Positions 8,882-17,791 of a stretch of 64,000 bases of DNA are shown one piece after another. Positions within the stretch are counted from its first letter, which is position 1. Each line of letters opens with the position of its first letter. The position numbers and the translations under genes were made by a program. Source of the stretch: CBDBLK01 sp965243145 (GTDB taxonomy: Bacteria > Bdellovibrionota > Bacteriovoracia > Bacteriovoracales > Bacteriovoracaceae); assembly GCA_965243145.1 (NCBI GenBank), contig CBDEUB010000002.1, positions 1,984,001-2,048,000 of the forward strand, in the 5' to 3' direction. The notes under the pieces are model-generated. The model saw only the letters and a program-made list of their open reading frames with translations. It ran no database searches and had not been told where the DNA came from.

Positions 8882-8899
8882 TGATATTATTTAATATCA
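8882..8899. promoter_or_regulatory. Perfect 18-bp palindrome upstream of the Tad/FHA locus
   Basis: TGATATTA, two bases, TAATATCA: a perfect 8+8 inverted repeat ending 18 bases before the tadC ATG, within a 125-base spacer. It could be an operator; an AT-rich -10 element (TATTAT) lies within it. No binding protein can be named. Confidence 0.5.
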
Positions 8900-8917
8900 G
8901 CGCTCAGGGACTCATTT

Positions 8918-9823
8918 ATGTTACTGTACGCCGGCATTGGACTTATCGGAATCACCGTTTTTTGGGTGGCCAGCCTCATTTTCCTCGAAGAAGACGAGTT
9001 TAAGGCCCGAGAAAAACTGGAAGAAGGTTCTGAAGTTGACCAAAAATTTATCCAAGAACAGGGCATTGTCCTGCGCTATTCGCGTCCCTTTTTCCGCCGC
9101 TATATCAGCCCCGTCGTCGGGTCGATGAAAAACAAAAGAAAAATTGTAGAAAAATACAAGCGCAAATTGGCCTGTGCTGGCCTTCAAGAAGTTTTAACAC
9201 CGGAAGATTTTTATAGTTTTAAACTGTTTTTGATATTGGGATTTCCCATCGTTTTTTTATGCCTTAGGGCCTTTCTGGAAGAAGACTGGCCATTAGAACT
9301 GGTTTTTGTTCTTGCTCCCGTTGGTTTTATCTATCCCGATATTTGGGTCAGAGGCATGATTCAGAACCGCCAGCGGGAAATTGTTGGGGCCATGCCTTTT
9401 GCAGTGGATATGTTGGCACTTTCTGTTGAAGCGGGATTGGATTTTATAGCGGCGATGAGCAAAGTTACCGAAAAGGCCAGGCCTTCTGCACTGACTAAGG
9501 AATTTAATCTCATTCAGAAGGAAATTAAAATTGGAGCGAGCAGAAGTGAGGCGTTGAGAAATATGGCCTGGAGGGTTGATCTCATTCAAATATCTTCATT
9601 CGCGGCCACTTTAATTGCAGCAGATTCTGTAGGGGCCAGTATCGGCCCCATCCTCAAGGCCTTGTCGGGAGAAATACGCCAGAAGCGATCGAGTGAGGTT
9701 GAAAAGGCGGGTGCCACCGCCGCAACAAAAATACTTTTTCCCATGTTGTTTTTGATCGTTCCGGCAGTTTTTATTGTCGTTGGTGCACCCATAGCGCTTC
9801 AAGCAATTAGTGGAGGGCCTTGA
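8918..9823 (+). CDS. tadC: Tad-type secretion inner-membrane platform protein TadC
   Basis: The 301-residue protein has an N-terminal membrane helix (residues 2-22), a hairpin of hydrophobic segments about residues 103-150, the cytosolic T2SS-F domain (residues about 155-270: PFAVDMLALSVEAGLDF..., AATLIAADSVGASIGPIL) and a C-terminal helix about 276-297. This order is that of TadC, the partner of TadB in the Flp/Tad pilus machine. No tadB, tadA, rcpA or flp gene is visible here; the rest of the machine probably lies elsewhere or is reduced. It is the first gene of a locus reaching to about 16969. Confidence 0.85.
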   Translation: MLLYAGIGLIGITVFWVASLIFLEEDEFKAREKLEEGSEVDQKFIQEQGIVLRYSRPFFRRYISPVVGSMKNKRKIVEKYKRKLACAGLQEVLTPEDFYSFKLFLILGFPIVFLCLRAFLEEDWPLELVFVLAPVGFIYPDIWVRGMIQNRQREIVGAMPFAVDMLALSVEAGLDFIAAMSKVTEKARPSALTKEFNLIQKEIKIGASRSEALRNMAWRVDLIQISSFAATLIAADSVGASIGPILKALSGEIRQKRSSEVEKAGATAATKILFPMLFLIVPAVFIVVGAPIALQAISGGP

Positions 9824-10170
9824 TGAACTGCAATTTAGTTAAAAATGATTTGGTTTTGGTATCGAATATAAAAGTGGCCAGCAGTTTTTATATGAGAATG
9901 AAAGGCCTTATGTTTAGTCAAAGTTTGGACAATCGGGGTGGACTGCTTATTGTTCCTTGCAATTCAATTCATACTTTTTTTATGAAATACAATTTGGATG
10001 TTATTTTTTTTTCGGAAGATAACCAGGTCGTAAAAATTACAAGGAATTTAAGGCCATGGAGAATAACACCCATTTATTTTAAATCTTTTAAGGTTTTAGA
10101 AATAATGGGAGGAACTCTCGACGACAGAATTAAAGAAGGAGACGAATTGGATTTTATATGTACAAATTAG
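9823..10170 (+). CDS. DUF192 family protein
   Basis: A 115-residue protein with the DUF192 pattern: MRMKGLMFSQSL, IHTFFMKYNLDVIFFS, VLEIMGGTLDD and IKEGDEL. The family is widespread, often secreted or linked to Tad/FHA loci, and its activity is unknown to me. There is no obvious signal peptide. Its ATG overlaps the tadC stop (TGATG), so it is translationally coupled, and it overlaps the next gene by 13 bases. Confidence 0.85.
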   Translation: MNCNLVKNDLVLVSNIKVASSFYMRMKGLMFSQSLDNRGGLLIVPCNSIHTFFMKYNLDVIFFSEDNQVVKITRNLRPWRITPIYFKSFKVLEIMGGTLDDRIKEGDELDFICTN

Positions 10171-11738
10171 TGACCGTCGCTGGAAAATTGAGAGGTGAAG
10201 AATTTACTCTTCAAGAGGGAGAAAATATTGCAGGCAGAGATTCCGATTGCAGTATTTGTCTCCCCGTCGAAGGTGTGTCGAAACAACATTTTAGTATTAC
10301 CGTCACAGGAGATGCTTGTTATTTAAAGGATTTGGGTTCTTCTAATGGAACATTTCTAAACGATAAAATGATAACTGGAGCAACGGTTAGAGATAAAGAT
10401 AAGATTGTTGTTCCCGATACGATTCTTCAGGTCGTTTATGTTAAAGAAAAAAAGATACTTATAAGAAAAACTGTCGAAGAAGATAAAGACGACGAAGATG
10501 AATTTATTAGAGGAGGAAGAGCGCCGGAAGAGCCATTAGAAAAGGCCTTTTGGTTTATTAAATATAAACTCATGAACCATGTTCATGGTCTCAATGAGGA
10601 ATACGAGTGGCATCATATTATTCCTGCCGCTTTTTTGTTGTTTAGTATTATATGCATCACCTTGATTGTATTTCCAGTCATGGACAACAACAAAGTTCTT
10701 CTCATTAATGAAATAGCAGAAAGAGGATATCACTATATTCAAGAACTATCACGCATAAATTCGGAGGCGCTCAACAACGGAGAAATTGAAAAAATTGATA
10801 CAGAGTGGATCACGAGAAAAGAGGAAGGAACGGAAGGAATCGTCGGTTATAGACTCATGGATATGGAAGGGCGAATCGTTAGGCCTAGTACCAAACTCAA
10901 TGAATATGTTAGAGACCCTCACTTTGTATTGGCATGGGAGTTGGCCAGGGCGAGAGTTTCTCAAAATGCTCAATCGGGAAGGCCCTTCGTGAGGTCAATA
11001 TCATCGGATACAATTCTCATAGGCAAGAGCATTTGGGCCTTTAACAGAAACAGTGCTCGGCAGGAACCGATTGGAATAGTTGCTATTAAATTTGCCCCGC
11101 GTTCTTTGAGAGAGCATATCCAAAAAATTAATCACAATTTTCTTGAATCTTTAGTCAAGGTTGGAATAACCATGATAGTTTTTTTCGTGATATTTTATTT
11201 TATAACATTAAGGCCAGTAGAAGAATTGCGCTATCAGTTTGAAGAAGGTCTGAGGGGAAATAGAAAAAATCTGGAAACCCGTTATATGTTTTCCGAATTG
11301 GACAAGTTAAAAAATTCGATCAATACCTCACTCCAAAGAATAAGAGAACTGAGTGCAGAGGAAGGAGATGAAGTTATTGAAGAAGAAAGTGACGAAAGAT
11401 ATGTCGCTTCTCTATATGAATTTATGCAAGGGGCGCAGGGGGCGGCCATGATTTTGGATAGCAATAAAAATCTGTCTTATATAAATTTGGAGGCGGAAGA
11501 TCTTTGTGGAATAAGAGAATCGGCGAGTCAGGGAATGGGCCTTCTCGATGTTGCCCGCGAACAGGGTTTTGCGGCCACTATTATCGAATTGTGTGACAAC
11601 TCTGCCAACAATAATGGAACTCATCAAGAAGGTCATTATGATATTTCAGGAGTACCCCATAAAGTTTGTGTCGTTTGTTTGATTGGAAGAGATAATTTTG
11701 CCAAGTCTTTCTATATTACTTTTATGAAAGATGATTAA
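10158..11738 (+). CDS. Membrane FHA-domain sensor protein (FHA, periplasmic loop, HAMP-like and PAS-like region)
   Basis: In this 526-residue protein residues 20-90 form an FHA phosphothreonine-binding domain with all key residues: GR in IAGRDSDC, S/H in VSKQHFS and N in GSSNGTF. An acidic linker leads to a helix at about 153-173, an extracytoplasmic sensor domain of about 155 residues (to 330), a second helix at 332-350, a HAMP-like coil beginning LRPVEELRYQFEEGL, and a C-terminal PAS-like module (GAQGAAMILDSNKNLSYIN). It looks like a receptor that shows its FHA domain to a phosphorylated partner. No kinase or cyclase domain is present. Confidence 0.8.
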   Translation: MYKLVTVAGKLRGEEFTLQEGENIAGRDSDCSICLPVEGVSKQHFSITVTGDACYLKDLGSSNGTFLNDKMITGATVRDKDKIVVPDTILQVVYVKEKKILIRKTVEEDKDDEDEFIRGGRAPEEPLEKAFWFIKYKLMNHVHGLNEEYEWHHIIPAAFLLFSIICITLIVFPVMDNNKVLLINEIAERGYHYIQELSRINSEALNNGEIEKIDTEWITRKEEGTEGIVGYRLMDMEGRIVRPSTKLNEYVRDPHFVLAWELARARVSQNAQSGRPFVRSISSDTILIGKSIWAFNRNSARQEPIGIVAIKFAPRSLREHIQKINHNFLESLVKVGITMIVFFVIFYFITLRPVEELRYQFEEGLRGNRKNLETRYMFSELDKLKNSINTSLQRIRELSAEEGDEVIEEESDERYVASLYEFMQGAQGAAMILDSNKNLSYINLEAEDLCGIRESASQGMGLLDVAREQGFAATIIELCDNSANNNGTHQEGHYDISGVPHKVCVVCLIGRDNFAKSFYITFMKDD

Positions 11739-11758
11739 TATCTCACTAAGAGAGATGT

Positions 11759-12763
11759 ATGGCATCCTCAAAAATTAAAATTGCCAAAGATTTTAAGATT
11801 CCCGAGAAGGTCGGAATCTATCACCGTTTAATTTGCATGACGGGAGAAAATAAGGGGCTTTCTTATTTTATTATGGGTAACAGGATTGTCATGGGAAGGA
11901 GTGAAAAGGCCGATATTCAAATTTTGGATTCCAAAAGTTCTCGCAATCATGTTGAATTGGTTATTCTCTCGGGGAAATGTATGTTGTCAGACCTCAATTC
12001 CAGGAATGGGGTTAATATTAACAATGCCAAAGTGAAACAGCATTATTTGGCCGATGAAGACAAAATTATTATTGGTTCTACTGCTTTCAAATATAATGTT
12101 ATTGAGGTCAAAGATGAATTTTTACCGGAAGTGCCCGATTCAAATTTGAAAGTAAGTCATCTTGAAAAAGAGAGAGATGAGAAATCGAAAGAATTTTTAG
12201 AAGAAGAACTTCCAGAAAAAAATAAAAAAAAATCAGTTTATTTAATAGTTCTTCTCTTAGTAGCGGGGTATGTTTTTTTAGAAGATGAACCTAAAAAAAT
12301 AAAAAGTGCAAAAAAAATAACAAAAGGTAACAAAATAATTGATACCAGTTATAATGGAAGAAAAGTTGCCAGTACCAAATTGGGGAAAAAGGTTGAAAAT
12401 AAAATAAAGTCGATTATTCATAGAGGAAGGAGAGAATTGAGAGAGAAAAATTTTTTTAGGGCCATAGAGCAATTCAATCTTGCACTCATCGCAGACCCTA
12501 GAAATGCTGAGGCGAGCTTTCTTTTAAAAAAATCACAACAAAGGCTGGATGATTTTATCCAGGAAATTGCCAGAAAAGCGGGCCATGAAATAGAACAAAA
12601 GAGATATAGAAGTTCAATACTTCAGTGGTGTGAAATTGTTCGATATTTAAGGAAATACCCCGATGATGAGCGCTATTTAGCGGCCAAAAAGCAAGCTAAT
12701 TTTCTCGCTGATAAGTTAGGATATGAAAAGGATGAAGACGAAAATGAATATAAATGTTTTTAA
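11759..12763 (+). CDS. Membrane FHA-domain protein with TPR-like periplasmic part
   Basis: The protein has 334 residues. An FHA domain spans residues about 22-115, with GR (46-47), Ser/His in KSSRNHVEL and Asn in LNSRNGVNIN all kept. A charged linker leads to a single membrane helix at 159-174, immediately followed by VFLEDEPKK, then a basic region and one or two TPR-like helical repeats (residues 226-260, NFFRAIEQFNLALIADP). Inside-out orientation is inferred: FHA in the cytosol, helices outside. It shares this architecture and the post-helix motif with the next gene, so the two are paralogues. Confidence 0.8.
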   Translation: MASSKIKIAKDFKIPEKVGIYHRLICMTGENKGLSYFIMGNRIVMGRSEKADIQILDSKSSRNHVELVILSGKCMLSDLNSRNGVNINNAKVKQHYLADEDKIIIGSTAFKYNVIEVKDEFLPEVPDSNLKVSHLEKERDEKSKEFLEEELPEKNKKKSVYLIVLLLVAGYVFLEDEPKKIKSAKKITKGNKIIDTSYNGRKVASTKLGKKVENKIKSIIHRGRRELREKNFFRAIEQFNLALIADPRNAEASFLLKKSQQRLDDFIQEIARKAGHEIEQKRYRSSILQWCEIVRYLRKYPDDERYLAAKKQANFLADKLGYEKDEDENEYKCF

Positions 12764-15020
12764 AAATAATAAACATTACTCTAAGATAGACTTAACACAA
12801 TATGTCCATGAAAATGATGAAGAAGGCACAGTTCTTTTTATAGGCCGGGGGAAAAATTGCCAAATTCTTCTTGAAGATATGAAAGTCGGCCGTCAACAGG
12901 CCGAGCTGAGATATGAAAAAGATTCGTGGGCCATAACAAACCATAATGAATTTAATGAAATTTTTATTAACGGAAATACTCTCAATGAATCGGTTTTAAA
13001 AAATGGAGATGTCGTTTCCATTGGGCCATTTATGCTGGCCTTTGAGTTGGATGATAAAATTAGTAATGAAGATCAGGAACCACCGGAAAATGCGGCGGCA
13101 GATTCTGAAGAAGGCCAGGCCGAATTAGAAGGCGATAGTTCAGACTTGCAAGAAGATACTGCAGAAGATGATAGTGAGAGTGAAGGCGGTATTGATGATG
13201 ATGGTTTTGTAGAAAATGCTGGAGATGAATTTTCCGAAGCAGAAAGCGATTTTAATGAAGAGGAAAGTTCAGAAGGTGGGGATGAAGGAGAACTTGCAGA
13301 AAATAGTGATTTTGAGGATGAACAATCTTTCTCGGAGGAAGGTGATTTTGATGAGGCCGGTTTCGACGATGATAGCAACCTCCCGGTGGAATCCGATGGC
13401 GATGCGGAAAGTCGGGAAAAAACGGGAGTTTTCAATAATTTTTCCAAATTTGAACTGCATTTATCGGGAGGGGATACCCCCTACGATAAATTTATTTTAG
13501 ATGGTGAAGAAATTTTTATTGGAAGTGATTCCAATGAATGTCAAATTGTATTGAATAACCCCGAAGTTTCTCGAACTCATGCTGCAATAAAGAGAGATAA
13601 CAATGCTTATATCCTTAAAGATTTAAAATCAAAAAATGGCATTATTCTTAACGGAGCAAGGATTAATTCCCACAAATTGTGTGATGGAGACAAGTTTTTG
13701 ATAGGTGAAACTTATTTTTCTGTTAAAATTACATCCGATTTTCTCAGACAGGAATTGGATCACTTAATGCCTGTTGAAGAAAATCAAGTTGTAGAAGTTA
13801 AAGAAATTGTTGAAGTCGGAGAAAATTTTAGTGATGTTGACGGCATGAGCGAAGAAATGCCTTCTGCTGGAGAGGATATTGGCCCAAAAAGTAATTCTCT
13901 TTTTTCAAAAGAGGCCTTGCAAGACCCTGAAAAGAGAAAGAAAATACTTATGATTGGTATTGTTCTTCTGGGTGCATGGGTCTTCTTAGAAGAGGATGGA
14001 GGCAAGAAAAAGGCGGTCAAAAAAAATGCCAAGCAAACAAAGGCCGTTAAGGCAAAGAGGGAACCGTCTTCTCAGAAAAAAGAAAAACCTAAAGATAAAC
14101 CCAAAGTTAAATTAACTGATGAACAAAAAGAATTTATTGATATGACCTATGTTTTGGCAAAAAACCTTTTTAGTGGCGGTAAGTACAGAGATGCTCTTTT
14201 AGAACTTGATCGGGTTCATCAAATCGTTCCTTCTGGTTATAAAAAATCAAAATTCATGGAAGAATTGACCAAAGAGGCACTTCAAAAGGAAGAAAAATTA
14301 TTTGAAGAAGCGCGTCGTCGTGAGGCCTTGGAACTTAAAAGGGTGAAGGTGGAGAAACTCATTAAAGACGCCCAGGATGCCTTTGCGAAAGAAAATATTG
14401 ATTTGTCAGAAAATTTGATGAGTAAAATTGCTTCACTCGATCCTGACAATCAAGATGTTGCCGAACTTAAACTTAGGATTGATGCTTATAATAAGAAAAA
14501 GGAACGGGAGGCGCTTGAAAAAGCGGAAAAGGAGGCCGAACGAAAACGGCAGGAAAATGCATTGATTCCAGGTAAAACTTTTTATCTCAAAAAGGAGTGG
14601 TATAAGGCCATTTTAAAACTGGAAGAATTTTTAAGGCGGAAAAATACCGATGAAGATTTAATCCAAAAGGCCACTGCTATGTTGACAGAATCTAAAAAGA
14701 ATCTCAAAGAACTTACTGAACCTCTGGTTTTTAAGGCCCAGTCTTCCAAGAAAAATCAGGATTTGAAAAACGCTTATGAAAATTACTTGAAAATCATAGA
14801 TTACGACCCGGCCCATCAGGAAGCACTCAAAGAAATGGTTTTTATTCGGGAAAAATTGGAATCTAGGTCGAGAAAGGCCTATCGTGAAGCGATTATTGCC
14901 GAATCTTTGAGTCTTTTTAGCGAGGCCAAGGAGAAATTTCAAGAAGTGCAACAAATTTCTCCTACCGATAGCAAGTATTACAAAAAGGCCACTCACAAAT
15001 TAAAAGAATATTTGGATTGA
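12744..15020 (+). CDS. Large membrane protein with two FHA domains, acidic linker and TPR-like tail
   Basis: From ATG 12744 the product has 758 residues; in-frame ATGs at 12723 and 12732 are alternatives. The first FHA-like domain (about 30-100) keeps GR but lacks the Ser/His and Asn positions. Residues about 105-225 are extremely acidic and Ser-rich. A second FHA domain (about 240-330) keeps SRTHA and KSKNGI but has IGS where GR is usual. A membrane helix (401-417) is followed by VFLEEDGGKKK, a Lys-rich stretch and helical TPR-like repeats to the end. It overlaps its neighbours at both ends, which indicates one operon. Confidence 0.8.
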   Translation: MNINVFKNNKHYSKIDLTQYVHENDEEGTVLFIGRGKNCQILLEDMKVGRQQAELRYEKDSWAITNHNEFNEIFINGNTLNESVLKNGDVVSIGPFMLAFELDDKISNEDQEPPENAAADSEEGQAELEGDSSDLQEDTAEDDSESEGGIDDDGFVENAGDEFSEAESDFNEEESSEGGDEGELAENSDFEDEQSFSEEGDFDEAGFDDDSNLPVESDGDAESREKTGVFNNFSKFELHLSGGDTPYDKFILDGEEIFIGSDSNECQIVLNNPEVSRTHAAIKRDNNAYILKDLKSKNGIILNGARINSHKLCDGDKFLIGETYFSVKITSDFLRQELDHLMPVEENQVVEVKEIVEVGENFSDVDGMSEEMPSAGEDIGPKSNSLFSKEALQDPEKRKKILMIGIVLLGAWVFLEEDGGKKKAVKKNAKQTKAVKAKREPSSQKKEKPKDKPKVKLTDEQKEFIDMTYVLAKNLFSGGKYRDALLELDRVHQIVPSGYKKSKFMEELTKEALQKEEKLFEEARRREALELKRVKVEKLIKDAQDAFAKENIDLSENLMSKIASLDPDNQDVAELKLRIDAYNKKKEREALEKAEKEAERKRQENALIPGKTFYLKKEWYKAILKLEEFLRRKNTDEDLIQKATAMLTESKKNLKELTEPLVFKAQSSKKNQDLKNAYENYLKIIDYDPAHQEALKEMVFIREKLESRSRKAYREAIIAESLSLFSEAKEKFQEVQQISPTDSKYYKKATHKLKEYLD

Positions 15021-15763
15021 TGATGCTCAAACTTAAAAGATATTCGGCGCACTCTCAACAAGGCCCTTATTTGCAGATCAATGAAGATTCTGTCGAAGTT
15101 GACTTAAAAAACAATCTTTATTTGATTTTGGATGGTTTTGGAGGATCGGGCGTGGGTGATAAGGCGGTGAGTGAAATTAAAGAAAATATTAAAAAGTTTT
15201 ATGGAAAAATTGGCAGTGACCCCGACGCAACCATGCCGTTTTTTTACTCACATAAGTATATTTTAGAAGGAAATGCTCTTATTAATTCCATGAACTACGC
15301 CCATTCTGTATTGAAAAAGCAAAATCAAGAGAAAGATATGGGAGAGAGGGGAGGGGCGAGTGTCTTAGCAGCATCACAATCGGAAAATATTTTAACTCTG
15401 GCCTCGGTGGGAAATTGTGTGGCCTGTCTCTATAGCAAGGGAAATTTAAAACCGATTTGTATTCCTGATAGTTTTGAGTTTTTAGCAAGAGATTCCTTTA
15501 CCCGTCATTTTCATACAACGCCGTTGAGTGCTTTCGGACTCTTTGACGACCTTCATGTCAATATTAAAGAAATACGGCCGGATGAGGGAGACAAGCTGGT
15601 TCTTTTGACCGACGGTGCTTATTCCAGATTGGATTACGATGAATTGAAACACATTCTTCAAGGAGATAGCAAATTCATGCAAGATAAAACACAGGCCATC
15701 TTTGATCTCAATAATTCTCGCGGAAATTTAGACAACCAAAGTGCTCTGATACTGCAGTTTTGA
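15020..15763 (+). CDS. PP2C-type serine/threonine phosphatase
   Basis: The 247-residue protein has the PP2C metal-binding motifs in order: NEDSVEVD, LILDGFGGSGVGD, RGGASVLAA, LASVGNCVACLY, LVLLTDGAYSRL and LDNQSALI. These coordinate two metal ions for dephosphorylation of Ser/Thr. The start ATG overlaps the stop of the FHA gene (TGATG). In many bacteria such phosphatases reverse threonine phosphorylation that FHA domains read, so it is the likely eraser of this locus. The matching kinase is not in the window. Confidence 0.85.
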   Translation: MMLKLKRYSAHSQQGPYLQINEDSVEVDLKNNLYLILDGFGGSGVGDKAVSEIKENIKKFYGKIGSDPDATMPFFYSHKYILEGNALINSMNYAHSVLKKQNQEKDMGERGGASVLAASQSENILTLASVGNCVACLYSKGNLKPICIPDSFEFLARDSFTRHFHTTPLSAFGLFDDLHVNIKEIRPDEGDKLVLLTDGAYSRLDYDELKHILQGDSKFMQDKTQAIFDLNNSRGNLDNQSALILQF

Positions 15764-15829
15764 TTTTTCTTCTGTTCACATTTGCTAATTCTTTAACTTT
15801 TGGTAAAAATAATAATAGTGGAGTAGCTT

Positions 15830-16969
15830 ATGTCTTTAAAAGTATTGGTTGCTGATGATAGTCCCACGGTTCAAAAAGTCATTGAAATTACTTTGTCCAA
15901 TACTGATTATCAATTAATTCAAGTATCATCAGAAGAAAAATTAATTGAGTGTTTAGAGGGGGAACCCTTTGATCTCATCTTGTTAGATTTTTCTCTTAGT
16001 GGAGAGCGAGATGGCCATCAATTGTCCCGCTTGATCAAAGGAAAAATGCCTTCCTCGAAAATTATTGCCATGTTGACCAGTTTTGACTCTCCGGAGAATA
16101 TAACGCCTTCTGAAGCAGGGATTGATGATACCATCATCAAACCTTTTGACTCGGAAGAATTTGTTGAAAAATGCTACAAACTTACAGGACAAGACCTTAA
16201 TGCTACTTCCGATGACGAATGGGTTGTTGACGACCCTCCTGCAACTGAAAATGTGATTGAATTTAATACCAATACTAAAATAGAATTGCCCAAGGAATTA
16301 CAAAACAGATCAGGTTCGGAAAAAGTGGGCCAAGGCGATTCCGATGATGTTCTCGATAAAGAACTCAAAGGTTGGGGCATGGAGGTTCCAGAGATTATAG
16401 ATGGCCAGGAAGAATCGGTTGTGCTTCCCAATCAAGCAGATTTGGAGTACCCGGATATGGCATCAATGGCAGATGAAAAAAAGAATTCTCCTCAATTGAC
16501 TTCTCTCAGTGAACTGACCCAAGAAGACAATACCACCAATGAAGAGAGTAAGGATTTTGATGCTTCGGAAAATGATCCCCACAGCAGGGAATTTGAAAAT
16601 CTTATCGAAAATGATATAAGCACTGAGGATTTCTGGACGACAAATATAGATTTGAAGAATACTCTTTCTCAAGAAAATGCCGCTGAAGAAGAACCTGATA
16701 GCTACGAGGAAGACCCTGGAAGTGAAATCCCGGTTATTGAATCTAAGGCCGATTCGGCAGAATCTTTTCATAAAGGTATCAGCGAGGGCCTTAATGAGGA
16801 TCGCATCGTTGAAAAACTCAAAATGGCCCTGGAACCTCTCATTGAAGAAACGATTAGGGCACAGATTAAAGAATCAATTGAACAAGTTGCTTGGGATGTG
16901 ATCCCCAATTTGGCAGAAAATCTCATTCGTGAGGAAATTCAAAACTTGTCAAGTGATGCCCGCAAATAG
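15830..16969 (+). CDS. Response regulator with receiver domain, acidic linker and C-terminal helical motif
   Basis: Residues 3-118 are a receiver domain: acidic pocket DD at 9-10, phospho-acceptor Asp53 in LILLDFSLSG, Thr83 and Lys104 in IIKPFDSEEF. A long acidic, low-complexity linker (about 120-320) leads to a C-terminal helix pair containing WDVIPNLAENLIREEI, a motif I know from the ends of several deltaproteobacterial response regulators. There is no DNA-binding or enzymatic output domain. GGAG precedes the ATG by 7 bases. It lies 66 bases after the phosphatase gene, so it may be the last gene of the locus. Confidence 0.85.
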   Translation: MSLKVLVADDSPTVQKVIEITLSNTDYQLIQVSSEEKLIECLEGEPFDLILLDFSLSGERDGHQLSRLIKGKMPSSKIIAMLTSFDSPENITPSEAGIDDTIIKPFDSEEFVEKCYKLTGQDLNATSDDEWVVDDPPATENVIEFNTNTKIELPKELQNRSGSEKVGQGDSDDVLDKELKGWGMEVPEIIDGQEESVVLPNQADLEYPDMASMADEKKNSPQLTSLSELTQEDNTTNEESKDFDASENDPHSREFENLIENDISTEDFWTTNIDLKNTLSQENAAEEEPDSYEEDPGSEIPVIESKADSAESFHKGISEGLNEDRIVEKLKMALEPLIEETIRAQIKESIEQVAWDVIPNLAENLIREEIQNLSSDARK

Positions 16970-16975
16970 GTAGCA

Positions 16976-17716
16976 TCAAGTGATGGGATCGAGAAAATAG
17001 AGACTCCCGCTCAGTACAGAAATAGATTGGCCACTTGAACAGGGTTCCAGTATTTCCAAGAGGGCCTCTCCCTGGGGGCCGATTCCTTTGAATAGGCCTT
17101 CTTGCATGTTGGCCTGATCCCCTATTTGAACCCGGGCGTGAAGATGGCCACAAAAGGCGGGCCATTCTTCCATAATTTCTTTTTGCGAGAGGCGGTTGTG
17201 CTGAATAAATTGGGCGATTTTATAGGGCAAAGTTTTTTTAAATTGAGGATGGGTTGGAGGGTGGGCAAGAAGGCCCCCGGGGGGCAACTTATAGGAGTAA
17301 TCCTTTTTTTCGCTTTCTTCCATGGAGAGATTGAGGCCACACCCCACCACCACGGTATCTTCTTTTAAAAGGTGGCATAAAAGTCCTCCCAGTTTTTCCC
17401 TTTTTTGGTTGATCAGGTCGTTGGGCCATTTGAGGTAGGGTTTGATTCCAAAGTTTTTTTGGAAATAGAAACACAGCAGGACGCCCATTTCCAGTGAAGT
17501 CAGAGTCATTTGAGCATGGGCCTGGATGTTAAAACTGAAGGCCAAATTGTTCTTAAAATGCGTCCAGGTGGCCTTGCGCCTCCCGATGCCTTTGGCCTGA
17601 TTTGTTGTGGAGACGACAAAATGGGTTTCGTGGGGATGATGGGCCTGAAATTGTTTCCAGTTTTGTTTGAAATATTCCTGAGTGGAGTCACATTCGTCGA
17701 GATGGATTTGAAACAT
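16976..17716 (-). CDS. birA: Biotin-[acetyl-CoA-carboxylase] ligase, no DNA-binding domain
   Basis: This 246-residue protein matches the catalytic and C-terminal domains of BirA: the ATP/biotin loop in QAKGIGRRKATW and the strongly conserved LKWPNDLINQKREKLGGLL, followed by VVGCGLNLS. The N-terminal helix-turn-helix of the E. coli enzyme is missing, so it is a group I ligase that attaches biotin to carboxylase carrier proteins but should not repress transcription. It ends 6 bases after the response-regulator gene, convergently, and is divergent from rph. Confidence 0.92.
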   Translation of the reverse strand: MFQIHLDECDSTQEYFKQNWKQFQAHHPHETHFVVSTTNQAKGIGRRKATWTHFKNNLAFSFNIQAHAQMTLTSLEMGVLLCFYFQKNFGIKPYLKWPNDLINQKREKLGGLLCHLLKEDTVVVGCGLNLSMEESEKKDYSYKLPPGGLLAHPPTHPQFKKTLPYKIAQFIQHNRLSQKEIMEEWPAFCGHLHARVQIGDQANMQEGLFKGIGPQGEALLEILEPCSSGQSISVLSGSLYFLDPIT

Positions 17717-17791
17717 GGGGTACTCTTTGTCTTTTAAGTTACATTAAGGTAACACTGAATGGCGCACTTTGATTGTCAACAAGGATTTTTT

